From contig OZ237750.1 of assembly GCA_965178125.1 (NCBI GenBank), positions 558,001 to 622,000 on the forward strand: DNA of 64,000 bases, in the 5' to 3' direction. Origin of the DNA: Bilabrum cf. latius (lineage: Eukaryota; Bigyra: Bicosoecida; Bigyra; Bicosoecida). The position numbers were made by a program, and so were the translations under genes. The notes under the pieces were generated by a model. The model was not told where the DNA came from. It worked only from the letters and a program-made list of their open reading frames with translations, and made no database searches. Shown piece by piece: positions 1-10,389 of this stretch. Numbering within the stretch: position 1 is the stretch's first letter; every line of letters starts with the position of its first letter.

Positions 1-569
1 CCGGCAAAGAGAAAATATGGCTATTACCCTGCATAAGCCCCTGAAAGTAACGGGCCATGTCGCGTGAGCGGAGTATAGCATCCGTCGCCACCAGCCAACG
101 CGGTGCACTGCATGGCATGATGCCATGCGTGCACCAGGCTGGCTGGCTTGGGTGTGAAGCCGCGTTGAATTGATGTCGTACTAGATCTGTGGGTGCATCC
201 ACCATCCTTACAGGCTTACCAGTAGCCAGAGACTGCAGGCAGGCCAGGCAGGCCACCCACAATTCTGGCTTGCACTCGTCATGGCACGCCAACACCCCAG
301 TGCGCTTCCGATGCACTCAACCTTGCCACAATGATAAGGACAGAAGCCGCTATAGTATCTGGTGCTATTTTTCGGACTGCTTTGCGATGTCGTGGCGCAA
401 CGCTTCTGCGATAGACCTTGAGTGCCGCTGGACAGCAGAAAAGATTTCGAACAGTGATGCCCTCCGTCTGGGGAATCGACATCACGTGCTCGCATCCAGA
501 CGCGGCATCGTTGTATGATGATGCAGTCAATTCGGTAAGCAGCTCTTGAGTACCGGACCCTGCTAGCTC
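1..569. other. Leading stretch without a supported gene
   Basis: I see no recognisable gene here. Overlapping ORFs of 60-110 codons exist on both strands (for example 189-518 on + and 279-530 on -), but none has a family motif, a convincing splice site or continuity when TAG is read as sense. The stretch is probably the upstream region of the TTC38-like gene starting at 570, and may include the end of a gene lying before the window. Confidence 0.5.
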
Positions 570-3095
570 ATGTCCGTCCTCTCACCGCAACCACTTCACG
601 CGGACATCACAACTTTCGTCTTGCAGTACTTGTCCCTCACGGGCGATCCTAGCGGGAAATGTGCAGCGGCAGTCGAGCGTGATCCTGGAATGGTGATGTG
701 TATTGCTTTGGATGGTTTTCTGCACCTGCTATCAGGTGGCTGCACTGGGGATCACCCGGCGGTTCGCATAATGCGAACTCGAGTCCAAAAGCTCGTAGAA
801 AAGAACCACTGCAGCCATCGCGAGCGATGCTTCGTAGCAGCGTTCACATCTCTAGCAGAAGGAAGATCCCGCGAGGCCACCGCTATTCTGGAAGCCTGGC
901 TGCTGGAGCAGCCGGTGGACGCTCTCGTAGTTCGGGTTCTCCACGACATCTACTTCCACCTGGGCGATTCCCAGCAGCTGCGGGATTCTCCTGGGCGAGT
1001 CCTAGGCGGATTCGATGTAGCGAGACCGGGATACCTCAAGGTGTGCGGCATGTTTTCGTTTGGGGCCGTGGAGATGCACCAGTACGGCCTGGCGGAGGAG
1101 CAGGGGATGCGAGCACTCTCCGAAGACATGAGAGATCCTTGGGCATTGCACGCAGTGGCGCACGTGTATGAAATGCAGGGCAGAAAGTACGAAGGCTAGC
1201 GACTTCTGCGAACTACAAGGTACTGGTGGGATTCGGCCAACTTGATGTTTACTCACCTGCACTGGCACTGGGCATTGTTTCAGATCGAAGACGGCTAGTA
1301 CGAGAAGGCGATGCAGAGGTACGACATGTGGATCAGGGACGGGCACAGCAATCAGTCCCTAGACCTTGCAGATGCTATTTCAATGCTGTGGAGAATGGAA
1401 TTGGCCGGACAGAACGTCTATGACCGCTGGATGGAGATGCAGCCGCTGGTGCGCGACCACTGCGGGAAGCACACTACCGCGTTCTTTGACGTGCACTATG
1501 CCATGTGCCTGGCTGCATGCGGCGACGATGATGGATTGGATGAGCTGATGGAGTCCATGCGCCGGTATGCCCTGGATAGTCCCCTGTATTCCGAGGCGCA
1601 CTCGAGCACCATTCCGACCCCAGCAGACGAGGATGTGCCTCTGGTCGATCCCACCTGGGGCTGGGAACCGTGGATGACGCAGGAATCGGAGGATGAGGCA
1701 AGGTGGAGATCGTTCTGGAGCAGCAGGGGCGTGCCTGAGCACGCCACCATCGACCCAATCGCGCCAGATCCCACCACTGGGGAGGAAGTTAGCAAGCCGA
1801 CAAGGCCGGAGCCTGGCAGCGCATCGCAGGCATCGCACGATGGAGATCTGTTGGAAGAATCTAATGCCGTGAAGGGGTACTCTCTCAATAATACAGCAGA
1901 TAGCACACATCGCTCGCAGGAAGGCATCGTGCCAGTGAGCAAGGAGTCCGACCCACTTGGAGGAGGAGAGCGCACCGCGGGCGTGCCGGCCATGTATGGT
2001 GGGGCAGCCAGCAGCAGCTCCCTTGGCCCATCGTTCGAGGTGCGAGTGGATCCACCCGGTGCAGAGGGGTATGACCCTAGCTCGCTCGTGCTGCCTGTGG
2101 ACCAAGACATCATGTTCAAGTCCAAGGAGGAGGAAGCTGCGCTAAGGGCAGAGTACGAGGAGGCTATGGATGCGCCCAGGCCGGTGCTGACCTGTCCTAT
2201 GAGCGTGCTGCCCACGCTCCCACTGATGGCCACTCCACCTCACGTGCCACCGCGAGAGAGCGGGTCGGGAAATAGCCCAGGGATGCTGCTGCCAAGCGGC
2301 ACGTCGTCTACTGGCAGGGCAAGCCGGCCAAGCGGGTCACAACCAGAGGGCCATGCGTTCAGAGGGGAGATCACTTCGGTGGAATCACCAGCCGGTTCAG
2401 ACACGTGGGCGGATCCCAGGTACGAGACCCACCAGTCTGGACTAGTGAGCATTGGCGGTGTGGGGGGCATTGGGCTGGGCAGCCATTCAATCATTGACAA
2501 TCGGTACATCACCGCAGCAGTTGGCCTCCCGCTCGTGGAAGGCATGGTGGCGTACCGCAGGGGCGACTACGAGACGGCGGTTGAGAAGCTGCTTCCATTG
2601 CGCGGCATGTTGCACTACATTGGCGGATCCAACGCGCAGAGGGATGTCTTTGCGCTCACCCTTGAAGCGGCTGCCACGCAGAGCAGGCAGGTGGTGCTTG
2701 CACGCAGCTTGCTGCGGGAGAGAGTGACAAACCGATCCAACAGCGGCCTGGCCCTGTACCACCTATCTTCGGTTCTGTACGCTACAGGAGAGCACAGGCA
2801 GGCAGGCCAAGCTAGGGATCGTGCGTTGAGGCTTGGGCTGGGCGACGATCGAGCATTTGTTTCGAAGCGCTGGAGGGTCGGCGGCAAGCCCAAGGAGCTG
2901 CACCGCATTGACGTGGAGCACGAGCAGACCGAGGCTGAGATATCCCTGGAGGAGAAGTTGCGGCTGCAACCCAGCGTCGATGAGCGCATGGCCCGGTGGG
3001 GTAGCAAGACTGAGAGCCTTGAGTCGAGCACTAGCGACGGCAAGCAGATTGAATCTGGCAACGAGCAAAGTGGGGGCGGCCAGAGCAGGCAGTGA
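570..3095 (+). CDS. TTC38: TTC38-like tetratricopeptide repeat protein
   Basis: This is an 841-aa single-exon reading frame ending in TGA, with in-frame TAG at 1197 and 1296. The first 200 residues and the part after the first TAG match the TTC38 family: DPWALHAVAHVYEMQG, then HWHWALFQIEDG-x-YEKAM, and near the C terminus GGSNAQRDVF followed by LARSLLRER. Family proteins are about 470 aa. The excess is a low-complexity Ser/Gly/Pro/Glu insertion roughly between residues 375 and 640, plus a charged tail. The homology crosses both TAG codons without a frame change, so they are read as sense. The TAG in the TPR motif sits where homologues carry Glu or another polar residue; the other sits where they often have Leu or Ile. 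TTC38 has no firmly established biochemical role. The ATG at 570 is the first one upstream of the conserved region. Confidence 0.85.
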
Positions 3096-3369
3096 CCGGG
3101 TATTGTCACCCGTGTACCTGGATCCAGATCAGATCGATGCGATTGAACAGTATTGCCCATCATGGATGCACGTCACCTGTAAAGGCTGATAAAAAACATG
3201 CACCCCAAAAATCTCCTTATGCCGGGATCCCAGAGATTACCGCAGCCCCTCAGCGATGGCTACCAGGGCAATGACTGGCCGCACCTCAACTTCTTGACGC
3301 AGGGTCAGATCCGTACAGGATACCAAAGCCTTGCGATGACTGCTGCCAAGTTTTCCTGGACGGCCCACT

Positions 3370-6300
3370 TCATGCCTGCGAGGCGAAGGAGAACTTGCCG
3401 CCTGGCCCGACCTCGAAGACAACCTCGTCGTCTACGACGGCAGCCGACTGCACGCCGCGAGCACCGGGACTGAACTTGCCACCACTCCACACCTTGTCAC
3501 CGTTGCACGTGATCGTGACGCTCCCGCATCCTCCCACGGGGCACGCAACGTGCACCTGGCCGTAGGTCCCTCCACCGGCCGGAAGGGTCGCGGTCACGGA
3601 GAAGTCGCCCGCGCGGAGCTGTGGGACACCGCTGTGCTAAGGCACACCCTGCTCCGCGAGAGCTGCCTGCGTGGTACCGTTGGCCCAGGTGATGCTGGCA
3701 GCACCCCGCAGTGAGGGGATGGTGGCAGAGGCACCGCCGATGCGCACATCCCTGGTGATGCGAGGCCGGTACTGGGTCTTGGCGAAGCCCAGGCTGCCGG
3801 GTGCTTGCTGGATGCCCGCGATGTAGTTGAAGAAGGCCATCTCCACGCTGGAGAACATGTGGTGCGCGCGTGAGTTCATTCCAGGGCCGGACACAGGCGC
3901 AGTCCAGAGCTCCCACATGGTGGTGGCTGGCTCGTAACCGTGCTCGCCGCCCTTAATCATGAACCCGAAGGACGGGTAGTCGGACTGCTGGAGAAGCGTC
4001 ACGGCAAGGTCAGCGCGCCCCATGTCCGTCAGCAGCTGCCACAGCACCTTGTTGCCGGTGATGCCGATGCTGACGTGGTTGCCGTGGGTCTTCTCGATGT
4101 CGTCCACGAGGGAATCGAATGCCTCCTGCTCGTATGCCTTGGAGGGGGCGATGCCTCCGCGGCGCAGGGCAATCGCGGTGGACGTTTGCAGCCCGTCCTT
4201 GTTGCCACCACCGGCACCGTATGCCTTGATGCTGGCATCCCAGAACGCAGACTGGAAGTCGTGGCGATACGTCGCCGCGAGGGCACGGTACGACGCCGCT
4301 GCTGCCATGCTGCCGGTAGCGGCAGCCAAATTAGCGGCCGTGTCGATGTCGCCGATGAGGTTGTAGGCGCTGATCAGCGACTTGGGGGGCTTAGGGCCCT
4401 GGGTGGGCGAGTTGACGCTGGTCGGGTACGCAGGAGGTGTTACCCACTCGCCGTAGTGGGCGAAGAGCTTGCCGATGCCGCTCTTGTTCGCGGCCGCAGC
4501 CAGGTCATGGATGTATCCCGCGATGGGCTGCTCGTAGGCTGCCGGCAGGCGCATGTCCCCCGTGTTCTCGTAGATGGCGCGAATGGCAGTGGGATACGCT
4601 GTCTGCCAGCTGGGATCTCCGACGGCCCCTCCAAAGGAAATGGGAACCGTGTCGCCGACCGCGTTGCCATGCGCGGGCGAGTACGGGTTCACCTGCGCCT
4701 CTCTCATGTTGCCAACCCACGAGGGGAAGAGCGTCCACGCGTCGAAGTTGAGGAAGAAGGATTCGGTAGACAGCGCGCTACTGCGAAAATGACGTTTTTA
4801 AAAGAATGAGGTGGTTGTCTAAGTTGCTTGGGGGGGGGGGGGGGGGGATTGCGCAGCAACCAATAGATAGTAAATGCGGCGGCAAGCGTACGCTAGTCTC
4901 ACTCTCCCATCCATCCCTTGCGCTGCGGTGGAAAGGATGATCCAGCGGTTTGCAGCGTGCTTATACACACAAACGAGAACGCTCAAAGGCAATCAGATCG
5001 ATCGAAGTGCGCGCATCAGCAGGCCAGCAGGGCTCACCTCATCCCTCTGGGGGCAGTCGGACACCACGCCCATGGCGTTGTTTGCCTCGACCATCTAGCA
5101 CGCGTGGTGGACCTTGTCAATCAGCTGAGCGGCATCGTGCACCTTCACGTCGCCCTTGATGCTGATGCCCGTCCGGAAGTGCCTCGCGCGGATGAACACC
5201 GATGGCGGGTTCCACGAGTCCGAGCCGGGGCCGCTCGCAGTCACGAGGGCGTACCGGAAGCCGTGCTGCGTGGCCTCGCCGAAGCTGTGCGTGCGGTTTG
5301 CGGAGCCGTCGTGGACGTACGTGTCTGTCTGCCTGGCGCTGCGCAGGTTGCCGACGTACACAGTCCCGTCCAGGTCACCGTACGGGGGATGCATGATGGC
5401 CTCCGCGTGCACGATCGTGAGAGTAAACCCGGATGGAGTGTTGGGCGGGATGACCACCTCGACGGCCCCGGCGATGTTCTGGCCGAAATCGAAGCGGTAC
5501 GTGTTCGCCATGCTGGTGGCCTTGGTGACATTGACAGGGGTGTAATCGTTCATGTTCTGGATCGGGGGCTGCGACTGCGCCTGCAGCTTGATGTCCTTTG
5601 CGAACGGAAGTGCAGCCTTGGCTGCCTGCCACTCGAGCGATGCTGGCGGCGTCCAGCCAGCCTTGGTCCAGCCCGGCGTCTCACGCCTGGCGTCATACGT
5701 CTCCCCGTCATAGACAGAGTCATTGGTGCGCGGTCCGCCGCCGCAGGTCCAGCTGGCGTCCAGGACCTCCCCTGCATCCCTGAGGGGTGCAGCTTCCCTG
5801 ATCGGGCTGCTGGCAGGCAGGCCGGCCAGGTCTTGAGTGGCATCGGGGCCGAATAGGAGATCTGCCTCCATGGCTGCCAGGCCCTAGTACTCTGTGGTCG
5901 GAGCACCTGGCGCGTTGGTCACCACGGTCGCCTTGGAGCCGTCCTGGAAGGTGAGGGACAGGAGGGCGATGGCCTTGCGCTGGGCCCCACCCCGCTTCCA
6001 TGGAACGGCGCCCTTGGACACCGTGCCGTTCCAGGGAGCAGGAAGCACGTCGGCCCAGCCGTTGCCCAGCTCTAGGCCTACGGTCACAGACGCGGTCGAG
6101 GTTGCCACGGCACTCGTCACGTCGGAAGCCCAGTAGAGCACCCGCTGCCGAAAGCCGGTCCACGAGGCCTGCAGTCTCCACGACTCGGGACCGACGAGCG
6201 CGCCGTTCACCCAGGCGCGGCCATTGCCGGTGGATGCCATGTACATGACGGCCCGTTTGATCCCGCCAGCCGCCTGTGCTGCAGAGGTCAGGCTCACCTC

Positions 6301-6924
6301 GGTCCGGAAGCGGTTGCGAGCGGCTGCGGTGTTTTCCATCTCGCCGGACTGGTCGCAGCCGATCCAGGCTGCGTTCGACCAGTCACCGGACTGCAGCAGG
6401 CCCACGCGGAACGAAAAAGGCTGGGACCAGTCGCTCATGGTTCCGTCGCTCTGGCGCACGCGAGCACGGAAGGCAGCGTCAGTGTCCGCCGGAAGCGGCG
6501 TGGCATCGAGATTGCCGCGCAGCGTGGATTGGAGTGACGGACTTAGAGCTGATGAGGGGTATGCAATGGCAATAGTGGAATTGCTTTCCACCTCACCACT
6601 GTCCCAGAATAGGCCAGATCCCGACGGTAACGAGCTCGCGGGTCCGACTTGCACTTGGTACGACTTCACCGTCTGCCCCACGGCGACATTTGGGAGGAAC
6701 GTGAAGCGAGGAGACGGAGTGTCAATGGTTGCGTACTCGCTCGAATCCAAATACCTGCGCGCAATGTGCAAAGAATGATTGAGGACCAAGATTATTTTAT
6801 TGTGCGATCTTGTGACTACGCGCAGGAACCTGCGGGGGACTCACTCCACAGAAAGCTCTGTTGGTACAGAGGCAAGGCACGAATAAACTGATAAAGCGGC
6901 TACTATGGATGCGAGGCCTCGCAT
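3370..6924 (-). CDS. Secreted GH78 alpha-L-rhamnosidase
   Basis: Four exons (6924-6845, 6754-5038, 4903-4922 and 4780-3370) join in phase into 1,075 codons ending in TGA. Exon 1 encodes a signal peptide (MRGLASIVAALSVYS...). The catalytic hallmark DCPQRDE|RKGWMGD is assembled across two introns, followed by SALSTESFFLNFD of the alpha/alpha-barrel. GH78 enzymes release terminal L-rhamnose from polysaccharides or glycosides, and the acidic residues in this motif include the catalytic acid. Domains follow the usual order: N-terminal beta domains, catalytic barrel (exon 4), C-terminal beta-sandwich. In-frame TAG lies at 5884-5886, 5095-5097 and 3637-3639. The second is eight codons after DAAQLID and 14 codons before DCPQRDE, inside the domain, so truncation there would remove the active site. 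Splice sites are GTGAG...CGCAG or CAG. The family is common in bacteria and fungi; ancient transfer is possible, but the introns show it is domesticated. Confidence 0.9.
4830..4847. repeat. G18 homopolymer in a GH78 intron
   Basis: Eighteen consecutive G on the + strand (C on the coding strand) lie about 50 nt from the 3' splice site of the third GH78 intron. The exact length may be affected by sequencing error. Confidence 0.9.
4903..4922 (-). other. 20-nt microexon in the GH78 active-site motif
   Basis: On the minus strand the bases preceding it read CCACCGCAG and those following read GTGAGACT, giving perfect acceptor and donor sites. The exon encodes R-K-G-W-M-G plus two bases of the following Asp. 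It restores the GH78 signature DCPQRDERKGWMGD and the phase between its 115-nt and 122-nt flanking introns. Without it the catalytic motif is broken and the total length is not a multiple of three. Confidence 0.9.
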
Positions 6925-6981
6925 GATGGCAGACGAAAGACTGAAAGGATGCTTGCAGCGTGGACAGAAAATCTGATATAA

Positions 6982-8301
6982 TTAGCGGAACCTCGCGTGC
7001 GCATCACGTTCACGAGCCGCCCTCGCGCCTGCAGAGCGCCAAGCAGAGGCATCACCTCTAGCAATATCCGCCACTTCCTCCAGTGTCTCCACAACCAGAT
7101 CTGCCATGTCCAGCGCTGCCACATAGTGCTTGCACGGCTCCCAGCTGGAGTCACCCGCTGAACCAGCAGGGGGCAGATCAGCCACGAGGCAAGACAGCGC
7201 CCCTGCACGCCATGCGGTTTCCATGTCATCGATGGTGTCGCCGACCATGATTGCCCTCGCCTTCAGCTCCGCTGGCAGTCCGGCACCAACGGATGCCATC
7301 GAAACGAACTCTGGCACCTTGGGTGCTCGCGGGTCACCGGGAGCAGTGCCCGCCCCTGCACCTGCACCTACCACAGACTTGGATACAGGTTCTCCCACCG
7401 ATGCAGCGGCCTTGCTTGGGTCAAGCGTGGTACTATCTCTTGATTTGCTCTCGCTACTGCCAGACAAGGAGCCAGAGCCGTGCACGCCTCCGCCCTCAAC
7501 CTCGCTGCTCGCCGTCCCGGAGCTGCCGCCATCGCCAACAGGAGCGTACACGTCAGGATACAGGCTGAGCTCCTCCGATGCTCGTTTCTGGACTTCCTGA
7601 CGGAGCATGCGCATGGGCTCTGGCTAGGCTGGGGCTCCGCATGAGGCCAGCAGGGCATCGACGGGGACCGAGGGCAAGAGCATTTCTGCTGATGGCACAG
7701 CTAGTGCTGGCTGTTCTTGCGCATCTGCACCACTGCTGGTAGCATCACACGCATGGACTGACGCGGTGCTGCTAGATTGCGCCTTGCCTGTCGCTGTCGA
7801 TGCCGCAGCACTGCCCGTGCCTGCTATCGTGTCAGCGCATGCACCAAGGATGTGCAGCAATGGGGCCGCGTGCGGCTTTGCTGGTTCAAATTCTCGGGGA
7901 ATAGCAAGCGCAAATGCCGGGCAATCTGCGTCCACTTTGGCCTGGTATGCGGAGAACTCGGGGTCGCTGGGAAGGACGTCATCCAGCAGGGCATCGACCG
8001 CTTCTTGATTGTTCCGAGTCAGAATCGCCTGCGACACGCCCAAGCTGTGGACATTGCTAATTGCAAGCCCTGAACCGGCCCGCAATCTCTGATTCTTGAT
8101 GCCGAGCCGCTCCTCTTCCACCAAAATTTGATTCAAGATCGCCTACTCAGCGTGCGGCTTTGATCGAACATAAGCAATGATATCCTCCCCATCAGGCACC
8201 TTGCACCGGCGACGCATTCTTCGAAAGTCGATGGAACCCCTCTCAGTCAGCGTTCCATCCATATCCCACACAACAACACGCAACGCGAGGTCGAGGCTCA
8301 T
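6982..8301 (-). CDS. HAD-superfamily phosphatase
   Basis: A single-exon frame of 439 codons runs from ATG at 8301 to a TAA stop at 6982-6984. Motif I is VVVWDMDGTL (nucleophile D13, acid D15), followed by IDFRRMR as in the eukaryotic HAD hydrolases. Motif II is the TRN in SQAILTRNNQEA, and motifs III/IV are IMVGDTIDDMETA. The substrate cannot be predicted. The core is interrupted by two low-complexity Ser/Gly/Ala insertions, a habit of many proteins in this window. In-frame TAG lies at 8143-8145, in the cap region between motifs I and II where homologues are Gln/Glu-rich, and at 7624-7626 within an insertion. The motifs fall on three TAG-bounded segments in one frame, so the enzyme only exists if TAG is sense. 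The GH78 start lies 57 bp downstream on the same strand. Confidence 0.85.
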
Positions 8302-8547
8302 GCTCGCCTTCTACCTTTGGCCGAGCTGTACGGACCTACAAGAGAGTAGTTTTGGATTATACCGGCAAGATAGGCTTCTACGTATACTATTGCAAGAAAT
8401 TAGACGGAAAATGGCGAACCTTGCGAGTAGTATGCAGCAATTTTGGGACTAATATGATCCTGATGGTGACGTGGAGCTGCCGTCGTCACACGGAAGTGCC
8501 CGACGGTGAGTGTTTCGCGCCGTTTGCTGCCACACCGCAGCCTCAAC

Positions 8548-10260
8548 ATGTTGAATTCGCTGCTTGGGATAGGTCTTCTGCAAGCTTTACTCTCTGATGC
8601 CGGGCAGGTTCCGCTGACGCCGCTAGAGTACGCCACCCCAGCCGATGCGCGTCTTTTTAGCTACAACACCGTATTGGGCCCCATCCTGCAAATTCCTTAC
8701 GACAACAAGGGGCTAATCGCTGGAATTGAGGCCCTAGGTTTAGGGTCAGTACGCTACCCAGGTGGAACGGTGGCCGATTACTGGTCGATGGCAAAAGGGA
8801 ATTACATTGATCACTGCGAGCAGAGCCTGTGCTCTTGCTGCTAGTTCCAGCCCAACATATCATCGTTCCCCGATGGAACTTTCTCACCAGGAGCAGTCCT
8901 TGCTCCGGGGTCCCTCGGACGCGCAACAACGGCGACCCCAATCTTCGACGTGAACGTTCTGACGTTCAACACAACTGCCGCGCTTGCGGACCTGGATTCG
9001 TTGGCGAAGCAAGTGGATTCAAGTGATGATGTGGAGTTGTTTGAACTGGGCAACGAGTTCTACCTGCCAGATTATCGCTGGCGATTTCCCAACGCCAGCA
9101 CGTACATGGAAGCGTCCGCACCCGTCGTCTCGAAGGGTCGCGAGCTGTTCCCAGATGCCCTGGTGCTGGCCGTTGCGTGGGAAAGCCACCTGCACACCAC
9201 TGACTGCGGTGACGACTGGAACTCGCAGGTTGCCGCGTCTCGGCATCTCTACGACGGCGTCACCCTGCACGACTACTCGATCGGGAACGGTAGCGTGACT
9301 AAGAAGTACCAACCGGACCAATATGCGACCGTCGTGGCGAGCTGGTCGAGCGCACAGGTCCGCGCGTCGATCCAAGGAGTCAACTCATGCTTTGGAAACG
9401 ACACCTTGATCGCGCAGACAGAGTACAATTACGTGGCCGGCACGGGGACGGGCTACGGGCCCTACCCACACTCCCCCCTGCTCTACCCCTACGGAGCCAT
9501 CCACGGGATGTTCCAGGCCGGCCGGATCCTGGAAGCTCCCTACCACACCACCAGCACGCCAACCCCCCCGCGAATGCGGAGGGCAGCAGCACTGGGAGGC
9601 TTGTCCCCCAATGCTGCCGAGATCCGCTGGAGCAGGTACGTCTCCATGCACATGCACGCGTTGGCCGAAGACACGGACGTGGGCTGGGACGGCCATTCGG
9701 GTGTTCTGCAGTTCAATGCATCGCTGGGTCCGGACGCGCCACCAATGGTCAGCGGCGTGGGACAGCTTTTCGCCCACCTGACCAGGGCAGCGCGCCCTGC
9801 GCCGTGGTCTGCCTTCGAGCAGAAGAAGGGCGGTGCCGCTGATGGTGCTGCCCGAGGTGCTGCTGGCAGCGTGCCCGCCTCGTACTTTGTGCCTCTAGCA
9901 CAGCCCAGTGGCGGACCAGTGGTCCCTTTGGATCTCCGAGGCGAGACCGGCCTGCCTTGCATGCAGGGCTCTCTGTTTGTGGAAGAACCCAGCAAGAGGG
10001 CCTCGCCTCGGTTCGCCGTGATCAACCGATGCAACCAGAGCATCACAGTGAGCCTGCCTGCATTTGACCCAGCAGAGGCCAGTGCCTGGCTGTACTCTGC
10101 CGAGGACGAGGGCGGGTGGGCCCCGCTCCCTCCTAAAGGCGCTCCCGTGCCGTGGACCTCCGGTCCTTTGCACCCTGCATCTGCATCGGTGGACTGCGGC
10201 GACAGCAGGTGCAGCATAGAGATGCCAGGAGTGTCCATGGTCATTTCTGCGGGGGCCTGA
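8548..10260 (+). CDS. GH79-like secreted glycoside hydrolase
   Basis: The frame has 570 codons, starting at an ATG with a signal peptide (MLNSLLGIGLLQALLSDAG) and ending in TGA. Two motifs fit the clan-A heparanase/beta-glucuronidase fold: FELGNEFYLP with the presumed acid/base Glu170, and AQTEYNY with the presumed nucleophile Glu292. Their spacing of about 120 residues is usual for GH79. SVRYPGGTVADYW near residue 75 also matches the N-terminal barrel of such enzymes. It probably acts on extracellular polysaccharide; the sugar specificity cannot be read. One in-frame TAG at 8842-8844 falls between the barrel start and the catalytic Glu. The secretion signal is on one side and both catalytic residues on the other, so the codon must be decoded. 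I assign the family by motif pattern only, and another clan-A family is possible. Confidence 0.72.
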
Positions 10261-10389
10261 CTCGCGAGTGAGTGTAGAATTCCTAGAGCGTTTGCATGGA
10301 TGCACCCTACGCGCAATTGATTTTCCTCAGTGTACATCCCAGATTTGTCCCTCCAAGCTATGTGCAGCTCACACGATCACACGCAAGCG

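Noticed and set aside
279-530. Minus-strand 83-codon ORF at the window start
   Set aside because: Overlapping ORFs occur on both strands, none with a motif; too little to call a gene.
3940-6778. Several + strand ORFs of 100-312 codons opposite GH78
   Set aside because: The minus strand has a fully supported four-exon GH78 gene; the + strand frames have no motifs.
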